Counted from the first letter of the stretch, positions 31,234-39,180 are shown. The stretch is DNA of 51,239 nucleotides from Rhodospirillaceae bacterium (GCA_016792585.1 JAEULB010000022.1:1-51239); one strand, 5' to 3'. The notes: generated by a model from the sequence alone, not told the origin. Numbers and translations: made by a program.

Positions 31234-32175
31234 GTGAACCCCTATCCCGAGATCGAGCCCTACGCGTCCGGCTTCCTCGACGTGGACCCGCCGCACCGGC
31301 TCTACTGGGAGCGCGTCGGAAAGAAGGGCGGCGTGCCGGCCGTCCATCTGCATGGCGGCCCGGGTCGCGGCTGCACGCCGGCCAACCGCCGCACCTTCGA
31401 TCCGGCGTTCTACGACCTCGTGCTGTTCGACCAGCGCGGCGGCGGCCGCTCGCTGCCCTTCGGCGAGCTCTCCTGCAACGATACCGACGCCCTCGTGCTC
31501 GACCTCGAGCGCCTGCGCCGTCATCTCGGCATCGAGCGCTGGGTGGTCAGCGGCGGGTCCTGGGGAAGCCTGCTGGGCCTCGCCTATGCCGAGGCCTATC
31601 CGGAGGCGATCGCCGGACTGATCCTTCGCGGCGTCACCACCGGCGCCGACCAGGCGATCCGCTGGTGGTCGACCGACGTCCGCAACCTCTTCCCCGACCT
31701 CTGGGCGCCGTTCGTCGCGTTCATTCCCGAGGCCGAGCGCGGCGACATCGTCGAGGCCTACCGCAGGCGCATCACTGATCCCGATCCCAAGGTCTGGCAG
31801 CCGGCGGCGGAGGCGTTCTGGGAGTACTCGACCCGCCTCTCCAGCTTCAAGACGCCGGCGAAGTCGCCCGACGCCACGGTCGAGCAGAAGCGCCAGGGGA
31901 CGCTGATGTTCTTCCACTACGTCCACAACAAGTTCTTCGTGAAGCCGGGGCAGCTGCTCGCCGACATCCCGAAGATCCGCCACATCCCCTGCATCATCGT
32001 GCATGGGCGCTACGACGTGGTGACGCGGCCGTTGAACGCCTGGGAAGTCAAGGAGCGCTGGCCCGAGGCCGAGCTCCGCTTCGTCCATGCTGCCGGCCAC
32101 GACGCCAGCGAGCCCGAGCTGATGACGGCGCTCACCCAGGCCTGCGAGGACATGAAGAAGCGCAGGCGAGGGTAG
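31234..32175 (+). CDS. pip: Prolyl aminopeptidase (proline iminopeptidase)
   Basis: A 313-residue alpha/beta hydrolase that removes N-terminal proline from peptides. The oxyanion HGGPGRGCTP is the diagnostic prolyl-iminopeptidase motif, followed by FDQRGGGRSLPFGELSCNDT. The nucleophile is Ser109 in SGGSWGSLLGLAYAE, with Asp near 260 (HGRYDVVTRP) and His near 289 (AAGHDASEPE). The start is the GTG at 31234, preceded by GGAG; it gives normal family length. Cytoplasmic location is expected. Confidence 0.93.
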   Translation: MNPYPEIEPYASGFLDVDPPHRLYWERVGKKGGVPAVHLHGGPGRGCTPANRRTFDPAFYDLVLFDQRGGGRSLPFGELSCNDTDALVLDLERLRRHLGIERWVVSGGSWGSLLGLAYAEAYPEAIAGLILRGVTTGADQAIRWWSTDVRNLFPDLWAPFVAFIPEAERGDIVEAYRRRITDPDPKVWQPAAEAFWEYSTRLSSFKTPAKSPDATVEQKRQGTLMFFHYVHNKFFVKPGQLLADIPKIRHIPCIIVHGRYDVVTRPLNAWEVKERWPEAELRFVHAAGHDASEPELMTALTQACEDMKKRRRG

Positions 32176-32180
32176 CGCGC

Positions 32181-33173
32181 TCACGCAAACTCTCCGCCGA
32201 GCATCGGGGACTTGAGGGCCTCGATCATGATCTCCGGCACCGCGTTCGCGCCAGAGACGACGAGGACGACGCGCTTGCCCCTGGTCTCGGCGCGCCGGTT
32301 GTAGGCCGCGGCGAGCGGTGCCGCCGAGCCCAGCTCGATCAGCACATGGGCGCGCGCGAGATAGGTGTGGACCGCCGACAGCATCTCCTTGTCGGAGACG
32401 GTGGCCGCGTCGTCGACGCTCTGGATCAGCGTCGACAGCGCCTGCGCCGCCGGGATCCGGCAGACGAGGCAGTCGGCGCGGGTGTCGATCGGCCGCTCGA
32501 TCGCGCGTTTCGCATGGAAGCTCTCGACCATCGCCGGCGCGCCGGTCGCCTGCACGGCGACCACCCTGACCTTCGGCTGCACGTGCTTGACGCCGGTTCC
32601 GGTGCCGCTGGCGAGCGAGCCCGAGCCCATCGGCACGTAGAGGACGTCGATGTCCTTGAGCTGCCGGCCGATCTCGAGCCCGACCGTGCCGGCGCCGGCG
32701 ATCAGGTCGGCGTTCTCGCCGTCGTCGACGAAGGTGCCGCCGTGCCTGGCCTGGTAGGCGTAGGCGCGTTCCTTGGCGGCGTCGATGTCGTGCCCGCCGA
32801 CATGCACTTTGCCGCCGAGCAGCTCGATCATCCGGACCTTCACCGGGTTCGGATCGTCGGGGACGAAGATGTCGGCGCCGATGCCGAGCCTCTTGGCCGC
32901 GAGCGTCACACCCTGACCGTGATTGCCGGTGGACGAGGTCAGCGCGCTGTCCCGGGATCCCGCCAGCAGCAGCGCGTTGAGCGCGCCGCGGAGCTTGAAG
33001 CTGGCGATCTCGGAGGCGGTCTCGAGCTTGAGCCAGACCTCGGCGCCGAGCAGGTCCGAAAGCGCGGCCGAGAAGACCAGCGGGGTCTGGGACATGTGCG
33101 GCGCCAGCCGCCCGGCGGCGGCCTCCACATCCGCGCCCGTCACCGTCCGCACGCCCGGGGGATCCCCTGCCAT
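32181..33173 (-). CDS. PLP-dependent threonine/serine dehydratase-like enzyme
   Basis: A 330-residue fold-type II PLP enzyme. The cofactor Lys is Lys60 (SEIASFKLRGALNALL). STGNHGQGVTLAAKRLG binds the substrate carboxylate, and GSGSLASGTGTG the phosphate, in place of the usual GGGGL. It lacks a C-terminal ACT domain, so it resembles catabolic dehydratases or serine racemase-like enzymes. The gene is divergent from an Lrp/AsnC regulator, a common arrangement for amino acid catabolic enzymes. The exact substrate is uncertain. Confidence 0.85.
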   Translation of the reverse strand: MAGDPPGVRTVTGADVEAAAGRLAPHMSQTPLVFSAALSDLLGAEVWLKLETASEIASFKLRGALNALLLAGSRDSALTSSTGNHGQGVTLAAKRLGIGADIFVPDDPNPVKVRMIELLGGKVHVGGHDIDAAKERAYAYQARHGGTFVDDGENADLIAGAGTVGLEIGRQLKDIDVLYVPMGSGSLASGTGTGVKHVQPKVRVVAVQATGAPAMVESFHAKRAIERPIDTRADCLVCRIPAAQALSTLIQSVDDAATVSDKEMLSAVHTYLARAHVLIELGSAAPLAAAYNRRAETRGKRVVLVVSGANAVPEIMIEALKSPMLGGEFA

Positions 33174-33197
33174 GCCTGGATGCTAGACAAAGGCGCT

Positions 33198-33215
33198 TTG
33201 CGGCGGATTTCGCAA
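33198..33215. promoter_or_regulatory. Candidate Lrp-type dyad in the dehydratase/regulator gap
   Basis: TTGCG (33198-33202) and CGCAA (33211-33215) form an inverted repeat with an 8-base centre, in the 84-base gap between divergent dehydratase and Lrp genes. Weak but well placed. Confidence 0.3.
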
Positions 33216-33257
33216 TCGGGTGGATTTCGTGCGGGATATTCCAGAAACTGCCCGCCC

Positions 33258-33746
33258 ATGAAATCCATGATCGAGCTCGACGCCACCGACCGGCGGATTC
33301 TGGAACAGCTCCAGAAGAACAACCTGCTGACCAACCAGGACCTGGCCGAGGTCGTGGGCATCTCGCCGCCCGCCTGCCTCCGGCGCGTCCGGCGGCTCCG
33401 CGAGGGCGGGGTGATCCTCGGCGACGTGGCGGTGCTCAACCCGGCCTATGCCGGCCGGTATATGACCGCTCTGGTCGAGGTGACGATGGAGCGCGACCGC
33501 ATCGACATGATCGACAACTTCAAGCGCGCGGCGCTGGCCGAGCCGGTGGTCCGCCAATGCTACTTCGTCACCGGCGACCCGGACTTCGCGCTGGTGGTTC
33601 AGGTGCCGGATGTCGCCGCCTACGAGAACTTCACCCGCCGCTTCCTCTACTCGAACCCCGACGTCGCCAAGTTCCGCACCATGGTCGTGCTCGATCCGGT
33701 CAAGTTCGAGTTCCGCTACGACCTGCCGGAGGAGAAGGCGGAGTAG
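33258..33746 (+). CDS. Lrp/AsnC family transcriptional regulator
   Basis: A 162-residue regulator. ELDATDRRILEQLQKNNLLT and DLAEVVGISPPACLRRVRRL form the helix-turn-helix at about 10-50. The C-terminal RAM ligand-binding domain includes YMTALVEVTMERD and CYFVTGDPDFALVVQVPDVA. It likely controls the divergent dehydratase in response to an amino acid. The ATG at 33258 is used; a second in-frame ATG three codons on is possible. Confidence 0.92.
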   Translation: MKSMIELDATDRRILEQLQKNNLLTNQDLAEVVGISPPACLRRVRRLREGGVILGDVAVLNPAYAGRYMTALVEVTMERDRIDMIDNFKRAALAEPVVRQCYFVTGDPDFALVVQVPDVAAYENFTRRFLYSNPDVAKFRTMVVLDPVKFEFRYDLPEEKAE

Positions 33747-33838
33747 ATTCTTTCGGAGCCCCTGTCGAAACCGGCCTGGCCCGCGCGTCATCCATGTCGG
33801 CGGCGCATGAGGCCCGCCTCAAGCTCAAGGGAACCGAC

Positions 33839-34186
33839 ATGAAGTACATGCTGCTGATCCACACCAGGGAATCCGACTACGCCGAGATGAGCAAGGCCGA
33901 GGGCGAGAAGCGGACCGGTGCCTACATGGCCTATGCCCAGGCGATGCAGAAGGCGGGCGTGATCCGGGCAGGCGACCGCCTGAAGCCGGTCTCGACCGCC
34001 TCCACCGTCCGCGTCTCGAACGGCAAGACCAAGGTGCTCGACGGTCCCTATGCCGAGACCAAGGAGCAGCTCGGCGGCTACTTCATCATCGAGGTTCCGG
34101 ACCTGGACGAGGCGCTCTCCTGGGCGGCGAAGTGCCCGGGCGCCTCTCACGGCGCGATCGAGGTCCGCCCGATCTGGGAGATGTGA
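33839..34186 (+). CDS. YciI-related (DGPF-type) protein paired with ECF42 sigma factor
   Basis: A 115-residue YCII-like protein. MKYMLLIHTRESDYAEMSKA begins the ferredoxin-like fold and KTKVLDGPYAETKEQLGGYF contains the DGPY/DGPF signature. ASHGAIEVRPIWEM ends it. Genes of this family are the conserved neighbours of ECF42 sigma factors. Its TGA overlaps the sigma factor ATG by one base (TGATG), so the two are coupled. Its biochemical role is not known. Confidence 0.86.
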   Translation: MKYMLLIHTRESDYAEMSKAEGEKRTGAYMAYAQAMQKAGVIRAGDRLKPVSTASTVRVSNGKTKVLDGPYAETKEQLGGYFIIEVPDLDEALSWAAKCPGASHGAIEVRPIWEM

Positions 34187-35427
34187 TGGCGAGCGGCGGC
34201 GAGACGGCGCGCGCGGCCGCGGAAGCGGTCGCCCGCCGCAGCTACGGCAAGCTCGTCGCCTTCCTCGCCTCCCGCTCGCGCGACGTCGCGGCGTCCGAGG
34301 ACGCGCTGGCCGATGCGTTCGCGTCGGCGGTTGCGACCTGGCCGGAAACCGGCGTTCCCGACAATCCGGAAGCCTGGCTGCTCAAGGCGGCACGCCGCAG
34401 GCTGATCGACGCGCGGCGCCGAAGGAAGACCGCCGACGACGCCGAACCCCATGTCCGGCTGATCGCCGAGGAACTGGACTCTCATGCGATGGACATCCGC
34501 TTTCCCGACGAGCGACTGGGACTGATGTTCGCCTGCGCCCATCCGGCGATCGATCCTGCGGTGCGCGCGCCGCTCATCCTTCAGACGATCCTGGGATTCG
34601 ATGCGGCGGCCATCGCCTCCGCTTTCTTGGTGTCGCCAACGACGATGGGCCAGCGGCTGGTGCGCGCGAAGACGCGGATCCGCGAGGCCGGGATCCCGTT
34701 CCGCGTGCCTGACCCGGCCGACCTGCCGGAGCGGCTGGGGGCGGTGCTCGATGCGATCTACGCCGCCTTCGCCGAAGGCTGGTCCGATCCCGCCGGCACC
34801 GAGGCGAGGCGCCGCAATCTCGCCGAGGAGGCGATCTGGCTCGGCCGCCTGGTCGCCACGCTGCTGCCGGACGAGCCGGAAGCGCAAGGCCTGCTCGCGC
34901 TGATGCTGCATGCGGAGGCGCGGCGATCGGCGCGTCGCAGTTCCCAGGGCGACTACGTGCCGCTCGCCGAGCAGGACATCGTTCAGTGGAATCACGCGAT
35001 GATCGACGAGGCGGAAGCGCTGCTGCACCACGCGAGCCGCCGCGGGATCGCCGGCCGCTACCAGCTCGAAGCCGCGGTGCAGTCGGCGCACAGCATCCGG
35101 CGGCGCGGCGGCGATGCCGACTGGTCGGCGATCGTTTCCCTCTACGACGCGCTGATGACGATGACGGAGTCGCCGGTGGTCGCGATCAACCGCGCGGTCG
35201 CCATCGCTGAAGTCGAGGGTGCAGAGGCAGGCCTGGCCGCGCTCGACACGCTCGCCGACGATCCTCGCCTTCGCGACTATCAGCCCTACTGGGCGGCGCG
35301 GGCGGGACTGCTCGCCCGCACGAACAATGCGTCCGCGGCCGACGAGGCCTACGAACATGCGATCGGCCTCGAATCCGATCCGGTTGTGCGGCGCTTCCTG
35401 CAGCAGCGCCGTAGCGCGCTCGGATAG
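34186..35427 (+). CDS. ECF sigma factor with C-terminal helical repeat domain (ECF42 type)
   Basis: A 413-residue sigma factor. Region 2 lies at about 10-75 (RSYGKLVAFLASRSRDVAAS, then EDALADAFASAVATWP and NPEAWLLKAARRRLID). Region 4 lies at about 115-165 (ILQTILGFDAAAIASAFLVS, then MGQRLVRAKTRIREAG). The long C-terminal half is TPR-like (AIYAAFAEGWSD, LLALMLHAEARRSAR, RYQLEAAVQSAHSI, VAINRAVAIAEVEG). This is the ECF42 layout, in which the C-terminal domain replaces an anti-sigma factor. The upstream YciI gene is the usual partner. Confidence 0.9.
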   Translation: MASGGETARAAAEAVARRSYGKLVAFLASRSRDVAASEDALADAFASAVATWPETGVPDNPEAWLLKAARRRLIDARRRRKTADDAEPHVRLIAEELDSHAMDIRFPDERLGLMFACAHPAIDPAVRAPLILQTILGFDAAAIASAFLVSPTTMGQRLVRAKTRIREAGIPFRVPDPADLPERLGAVLDAIYAAFAEGWSDPAGTEARRRNLAEEAIWLGRLVATLLPDEPEAQGLLALMLHAEARRSARRSSQGDYVPLAEQDIVQWNHAMIDEAEALLHHASRRGIAGRYQLEAAVQSAHSIRRRGGDADWSAIVSLYDALMTMTESPVVAINRAVAIAEVEGAEAGLAALDTLADDPRLRDYQPYWAARAGLLARTNNASAADEAYEHAIGLESDPVVRRFLQQRRSALG

Positions 35428-35462
35428 CGCAACGCGCGGGGCGGTCGCGGCGTTTAAACGGC

Positions 35463-35819
35463 ATGATCCGGGTCGTGCTCGCCACCGCCATGGTTCTAGG
35501 GATCGTCAGCCCAGCCTTTGCAGCGAGCGACACCGCGCGCGCCGCCGGCGTGCTCGGCATCCTGAGCCCGGCGCGGGCCGCTTCCGACCAGAACCAGCCG
35601 CCGGCGCGCATCCAGCAGCATCTGGATACCTATGAAAGCGCGATGCGGACTGCGCTCAGGATCTCCGATCCGAACAGGCGCAACACTGCGATCGGCGTTG
35701 CCCGCACGAACCTGGCGCTGCATGCCAACCGGCAGCTGACGCCGGTCGCGATCATGCGGATCGACAGCATCCTGGGCCTGCCGGACTCGCCGCCGCTGCT
35801 GGGAACGACGAGCCGCTAG
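35463..35819 (+). CDS. Small secreted hypothetical protein with a repeated signal-like motif
   Basis: A 118-residue protein with a signal peptide (MIRVVLATAMVLGIVSPAFA-ASD, cleavage near residue 20). Directly after it the segment VLGILSPARAASD repeats VLGIVSPAFAASD, as a 17-18 residue tandem unit with changed bases. The mature part is helical (QHLDTYESAMRTALRISDPN). Function unknown. It follows the ECF42 gene by 35 bases on the same strand and could be in the same transcript. Confidence 0.6.
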   Translation: MIRVVLATAMVLGIVSPAFAASDTARAAGVLGILSPARAASDQNQPPARIQQHLDTYESAMRTALRISDPNRRNTAIGVARTNLALHANRQLTPVAIMRIDSILGLPDSPPLLGTTSR

Positions 35820-37304
35820 TCAGTCGCCGCAGCAGGACGAGCCGCCGGCGGGGACCTTCACACGCGGCTTCGCCGCAACCACGACGACCGCCGCAGGGGT
35901 GGAGGTCGGGCAGCCGCAGCCGGCCGCGCCTTCGGCCTTGGCTTCCGCGTCGGCGACGCAGCAGGCATCCGCCTCGGCCGGCGCGGGGCCGCCGCAGCAG
36001 CCGGCGGCATTCGCCTCGACGACGTTCTCCTCGCCGGGGACGGCCTTGCCGATCTTCGGCGTGACGTTGCACACGCCCGTCTCCGGCAGCTCGAGCTCGA
36101 CGCGGGCCGCGGCCTCGTGGTCGCCGGCCAGCATTGCCGCGATCGAGCGCACCTGCTCGTGCCCGGTCGCCAGAAGGAAGGTCGGCGCGCGGCCATAACT
36201 CTTCATGCCGGCGATGTAGAAGTCCTTTTCCGGATGCGCCAGTTCCTTGGCGCCGTGCGGGCGCACGGTGCCGCAGCTGTGCAGGTTCGGATCGATCAGG
36301 GGCCCGAGCGCGCGCGTCGACTCCAGCCACGGATCGAGATCGAGGCGGATCTCGCGCAGCGGATCGAAGTCGGGGCGGAAGCCGGTCGCGACGATCAGCC
36401 GGTCGACCTCGACGGTCGTCTCATGGCCGCGCAGCGAGCCGGTGACGGCGACCTTGCCGTTCGGCCGGGACGCCAGCGACGAGATGCGGAACGGCGTCAA
36501 CACCTCGATGCGGTCGTCGGCGATCGCCTGCTTCGCGCGGATGCCGAGCGCGCCGCGTGCGGGCAGCGCATCGGCCGCGCCGCCGCCAAGCGCGCTCTCC
36601 ACCTGCTCGCGCCGCATCGCCCAGAGGATACGCGTCGCCGGTGCCGACTCCTGAAGCTCGGTCAGCTCCAGGAGCGCGTTCAGCGCCGAATGCCCGCTGC
36701 CGACCACCATCGCCGCCTTGTCGCGATAGAGATCGCGGACTCGGCCGAGCACGTCGGGAATGCCGTAGGCGATGCGATCGGCCGAGGCCGCCTCGCCCGG
36801 CACCGGCAGGCCGCCGGAGCCGATCGGGTTGGGCATCGCCCAGGTGCCGGACGCGTCGATGACGGCGGATGCCTCGATCGTCTCGCGCGCGCCGTTCGTC
36901 TCGACCTGCAGCACGAAGGGCTGCGTGTCGCGGCCGGCGGTCTTCACCTTGTCGTAGTCCTTGCGGCCGACGGCGACGACGCGCGTGTTGAAGCGAAGAT
37001 GCGGCGAGATCGACGGCAGCTTCGCCAGCGGCTCGAGGTAACGCGAGACCAGGTCGCCGCCGGTCGGCACCTCGTCGCCCGCGGGCGCGGTCCATCCGGT
37101 GGCTTCGAGCAGGCGCCTGGCGACGCGATCCATCGTGAACGACCAGGGCGAGAACATCGACACATGCGCCCACTGGCGGACGGCATGGCCGACCTTCGGC
37201 CCCGCTTCGAGCACGAGCGGCGTGAGGCCGCGCTCCTTGAGGTGGACGGCGGCGGCGAGGCCGACCGGACCGGCGCCGATCACGGCGACAGGAAGGTTCG
37301 TCAT
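35820..37304 (-). CDS. ArsO-like flavoprotein monooxygenase with cysteine-rich C-terminal tail
   Basis: A 494-residue FAD/NAD(P)-binding protein. VIGAGPVGLAAAVHLKERG is the FAD loop (8-26), AMVVGSGHSALNALLEL the NADPH loop, and RLIVATGFRPDFDPL plus DFYIAGMKSYGRAPTF complete the oxidoreductase pattern. Proteins of this sort are found beside ArsR in arsenic islands; their reaction is not settled. The last 83 residues hold nine cysteines (412, 436/437, 448/449, 463/465 and 491/492) in Ala/Pro/Glu-rich spacers, suggesting soft-metal binding. It follows arsR by 11 bases as an operon. Confidence 0.8.
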   Translation of the reverse strand: MTNLPVAVIGAGPVGLAAAVHLKERGLTPLVLEAGPKVGHAVRQWAHVSMFSPWSFTMDRVARRLLEATGWTAPAGDEVPTGGDLVSRYLEPLAKLPSISPHLRFNTRVVAVGRKDYDKVKTAGRDTQPFVLQVETNGARETIEASAVIDASGTWAMPNPIGSGGLPVPGEAASADRIAYGIPDVLGRVRDLYRDKAAMVVGSGHSALNALLELTELQESAPATRILWAMRREQVESALGGGAADALPARGALGIRAKQAIADDRIEVLTPFRISSLASRPNGKVAVTGSLRGHETTVEVDRLIVATGFRPDFDPLREIRLDLDPWLESTRALGPLIDPNLHSCGTVRPHGAKELAHPEKDFYIAGMKSYGRAPTFLLATGHEQVRSIAAMLAGDHEAAARVELELPETGVCNVTPKIGKAVPGEENVVEANAAGCCGGPAPAEADACCVADAEAKAEGAAGCGCPTSTPAAVVVVAAKPRVKVPAGGSSCCGD

Positions 37305-37315
37305 GGGACTCTCCG

Positions 37316-37630
37316 TCAGGCGGCGCGCGCGAGGGGCGCCGGTGGGGTCGCAAGCGGATTGAGGAAGGCGACGAGCGCGGCGAAGGCGCCCGCTTCCAGG
37401 CGGTAGTACATCCAGCGGCCCTGCTTCTCGCCGCTGACCAGGCCTGCCTGGGTCAGGATCTTCATGTGATGGCTGACCGCCGGCTGCGAGAGACCGAGCA
37501 GCCGCTCGACGTCGCAGGCGCAGACGCGGTCGGGAAGCGTGCAGCAGCCGGCGTCGGGGCGACGCAGGAACTCGACGATGCGAAGCCGGGCCGGGTCGGC
37601 GAGCGCCTTGAGCGGGAGGCTGATGTCCAT
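37316..37630 (-). CDS. arsR: ArsR family repressor, Cys-x-Cys type
   Basis: A 104-residue winged-helix repressor (MDISLPLKALADPARLRIVE). The arsenite site is CACDVERLLGLSQPAVSHH in the DNA-recognition helix region, with Cys-Ala-Cys-Asp in the place of E. coli ArsR Cys32-Val-Cys34-Asp. Extra cysteines precede it (GCCTLPDRVCAC). An in-frame ATG at 37642 is an alternative, but the dyad and -10-like box overlap it, so 37630 is preferred. It should be released from DNA by trivalent arsenic, freeing the flavoprotein gene and probably the divergent oxygenase gene. Confidence 0.9.
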   Translation of the reverse strand: MDISLPLKALADPARLRIVEFLRRPDAGCCTLPDRVCACDVERLLGLSQPAVSHHMKILTQAGLVSGEKQGRWMYYRLEAGAFAALVAFLNPLATPPAPLARAA

Positions 37631-37634
37631 GCCC

Positions 37635-37665
37635 TCAAACATATCGATAGATTTGAATGTGTCAA
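37635..37665. promoter_or_regulatory. ArsR promoter/operator between arsR and the divergent oxygenase gene
   Basis: On the minus strand TTGACA (37660-37665), 16 bases, then TATGTT (37638-37643) look like -35 and -10 boxes, ending 7 bases before the ATG at 37630. TCAAAC and TTTGA (37635-37656) with an ATCGAT centre form an inverted repeat of the ArsR operator type across the -10 box. The position implies autoregulation and a nearly leaderless mRNA. Confidence 0.55.
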
Positions 37666-37702
37666 TATGAGAAGATTTTCCATGATAGTAGAGGAGGCGG
37701 CG

Positions 37703-38779
37703 ATGGACGGAGTCGAGACGGCGATGCCGACAGCCCCCGTCGGCGGCAGCTTTGCCTGGACTGCACGCGACGTGGCGAGGCGCGACGACTGGATCTGGCG
37801 CCTCGGCGAGAGCGACGTCGCCGAGATCGAGGCGGCGGTCGCTGCCACGCGCGGGCTGGCGATCCCCGAAATCGGCCGCGACGACTTCGCGCTCGATCGC
37901 CTGACCACGAGGCTCGGCGCGCTCCGGGCGCAGATCCGCTCGGGCCTGGGCTTCGGCTACATCAAAGGTCTTCCGGTCGAGCGCTACGATCGCGAGACGC
38001 TCTTGCGCATCTACTGGGGGCTCTGCCGTCACATCGGCGATCCGGTGACGCAGAACCGCAACGGCCACCTCGTGGGCCATGTGATCGATGTCGGCGACAC
38101 GGTCGCGGATGCCAACAAGCGCATCACGCAGACGAATGCCGAGCTCTGCTTCTACGCCGACTCCTGCGACGTGGTGGCGCTGCTCTGCATCAACCGCGCG
38201 CTCAGCGGCGGCGAGAGCATGATCGTCAGCGGCGTCGCCGTGCATGACGAGATGATGCGCCGGCGCCCCGACCTGCTGCCCGAGCTTTACAGGCCCGTCC
38301 ACATGGATCGCCGCGGCGAGGTCCCGCCGGGCAAGCTCCCGTGGTTCGGCATGCCGCTCTTCACCTGGCATCGCGGCGCGCTCAACGGCTACGCGCCGGT
38401 GCGCCAGTACATCGATTCCCTGTCGCGCTTTCCCGAGGCGCCGCGGATGTCGAACGCGCAGAAGGCGGCGCTCGATCTCTTCTACGAGATCTGCGAGGAC
38501 GAGGCCTATTGCCTCAAGCTCCACTTCGAGCCGGGCGACATCCAGTTCCTGCAGAACCATGTCGTCTTCCACTCTCGCACCGCGTACGTGGATGGCCCCG
38601 ACCCCGGGCGACGTCGCCACCTGATGCGGATCTGGATGTCGCTGCCGGACGGCCGCGCGCTGCCGCCTGCCTATGCCGAGAAGTGGATCAACATCGAGCT
38701 CGGCACGCGGCGCGGCGGCGTTCCCACGGACAAGCCGCCGGTGATCCCGCTCGACCCGTTCACCCGCGCCTACGCCTGA
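37703..38779 (+). CDS. TauD/TfdA-like Fe(II)/2-oxoglutarate oxygenase with altered iron site
   Basis: A 358-residue protein with the double-stranded beta-helix pattern. GLGFGYIKGLPVERYDRETL opens the fold, NAELCFYADSCDVVALLC is where the H-x-D motif should be, and NHVVFHSRTAY supplies the distal His (His290), with RHLMRIWMS giving the 2-oxoglutarate Arg (Arg309). In this family the first motif is normally F-H-T-D; here it is F-Tyr151-Ala-Asp153. The start at 37703 has GAGGAGG before it. It is divergent from arsR, sharing its operator region, so arsenic control is plausible. Substrate unknown. Confidence 0.82.
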   Translation: MDGVETAMPTAPVGGSFAWTARDVARRDDWIWRLGESDVAEIEAAVAATRGLAIPEIGRDDFALDRLTTRLGALRAQIRSGLGFGYIKGLPVERYDRETLLRIYWGLCRHIGDPVTQNRNGHLVGHVIDVGDTVADANKRITQTNAELCFYADSCDVVALLCINRALSGGESMIVSGVAVHDEMMRRRPDLLPELYRPVHMDRRGEVPPGKLPWFGMPLFTWHRGALNGYAPVRQYIDSLSRFPEAPRMSNAQKAALDLFYEICEDEAYCLKLHFEPGDIQFLQNHVVFHSRTAYVDGPDPGRRRHLMRIWMSLPDGRALPPAYAEKWINIELGTRRGGVPTDKPPVIPLDPFTRAYA

Positions 38780-38793
38780 AGCCGCCGCGCCGC

Positions 38794-38829
38794 TTGACGC
38801 CGGGATGATATTTCGATATTTCCAAAATT
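38794..38829 (+). promoter_or_regulatory. Promoter for second arsR, with start site at or near the ATG
   Basis: TTGACG (38794-38799), 17 bases, then TATTTC (38817-38822), with the ATG seven bases later. The block GATATTTCGATATTTCC carries direct repeats of ATATTTC and is probably bound by the ArsR itself. Geometry matches the first arsR promoter (7 bases from -10 box to ATG). Confidence 0.5.
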
Positions 38830-39171
38830 ATGGAGTCAAGCAGCATCGTCGCCGCCTTGTCGTCGCTGGCGCAGGAGACGCGGCTCGCGGTCTTCCGCAC
38901 GCTGGTCGAGGCAGGCCCCGACGGCATGGCGGCGGGTGCGATCGCCGAGCGCCTGAAGCTGCCGGCGCCGACGCTCTCCTTCCACATCGCCCAGCTCGAG
39001 CGAGCCGGGATCGTCGCGTCGCGCCGCGCCGGGCGCTCGATCATGTACGCGGCGCACTTTCCGGCGATGCAGGCGCTGATCGAGGCGCTCACCGAAAGCT
39101 GCTGCGCCGGCAATCCGGAGGCTTGCGGCTTTCCGAAGCCGAAATCCAAGCGTCGCAAGGTTGCGGCCTAG
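38830..39171 (+). CDS. arsR: ArsR family repressor, C-terminal Cys-Cys type
   Basis: A 113-residue winged-helix repressor. LAQETRLAVFRTLVEAGPDG and LKLPAPTLSFHIAQLERAGI form the DNA-binding part. No cysteine lies in the recognition helix; instead Cys91, Cys92 and Cys99 (ESCCAGNPEACG) lie near the C-terminus. This resembles the site of Acidithiobacillus ferrooxidans ArsR (Cys95, Cys96, Cys102). The tail is basic. It begins the plus-strand unit arsR-arsC-aqpS (gap of 9 bases to arsC), typical of rhizobial arsenic operons. Confidence 0.9.
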   Translation: MESSSIVAALSSLAQETRLAVFRTLVEAGPDGMAAGAIAERLKLPAPTLSFHIAQLERAGIVASRRAGRSIMYAAHFPAMQALIEALTESCCAGNPEACGFPKPKSKRRKVAA

Positions 39172-39180
39172 AGGGCGATC

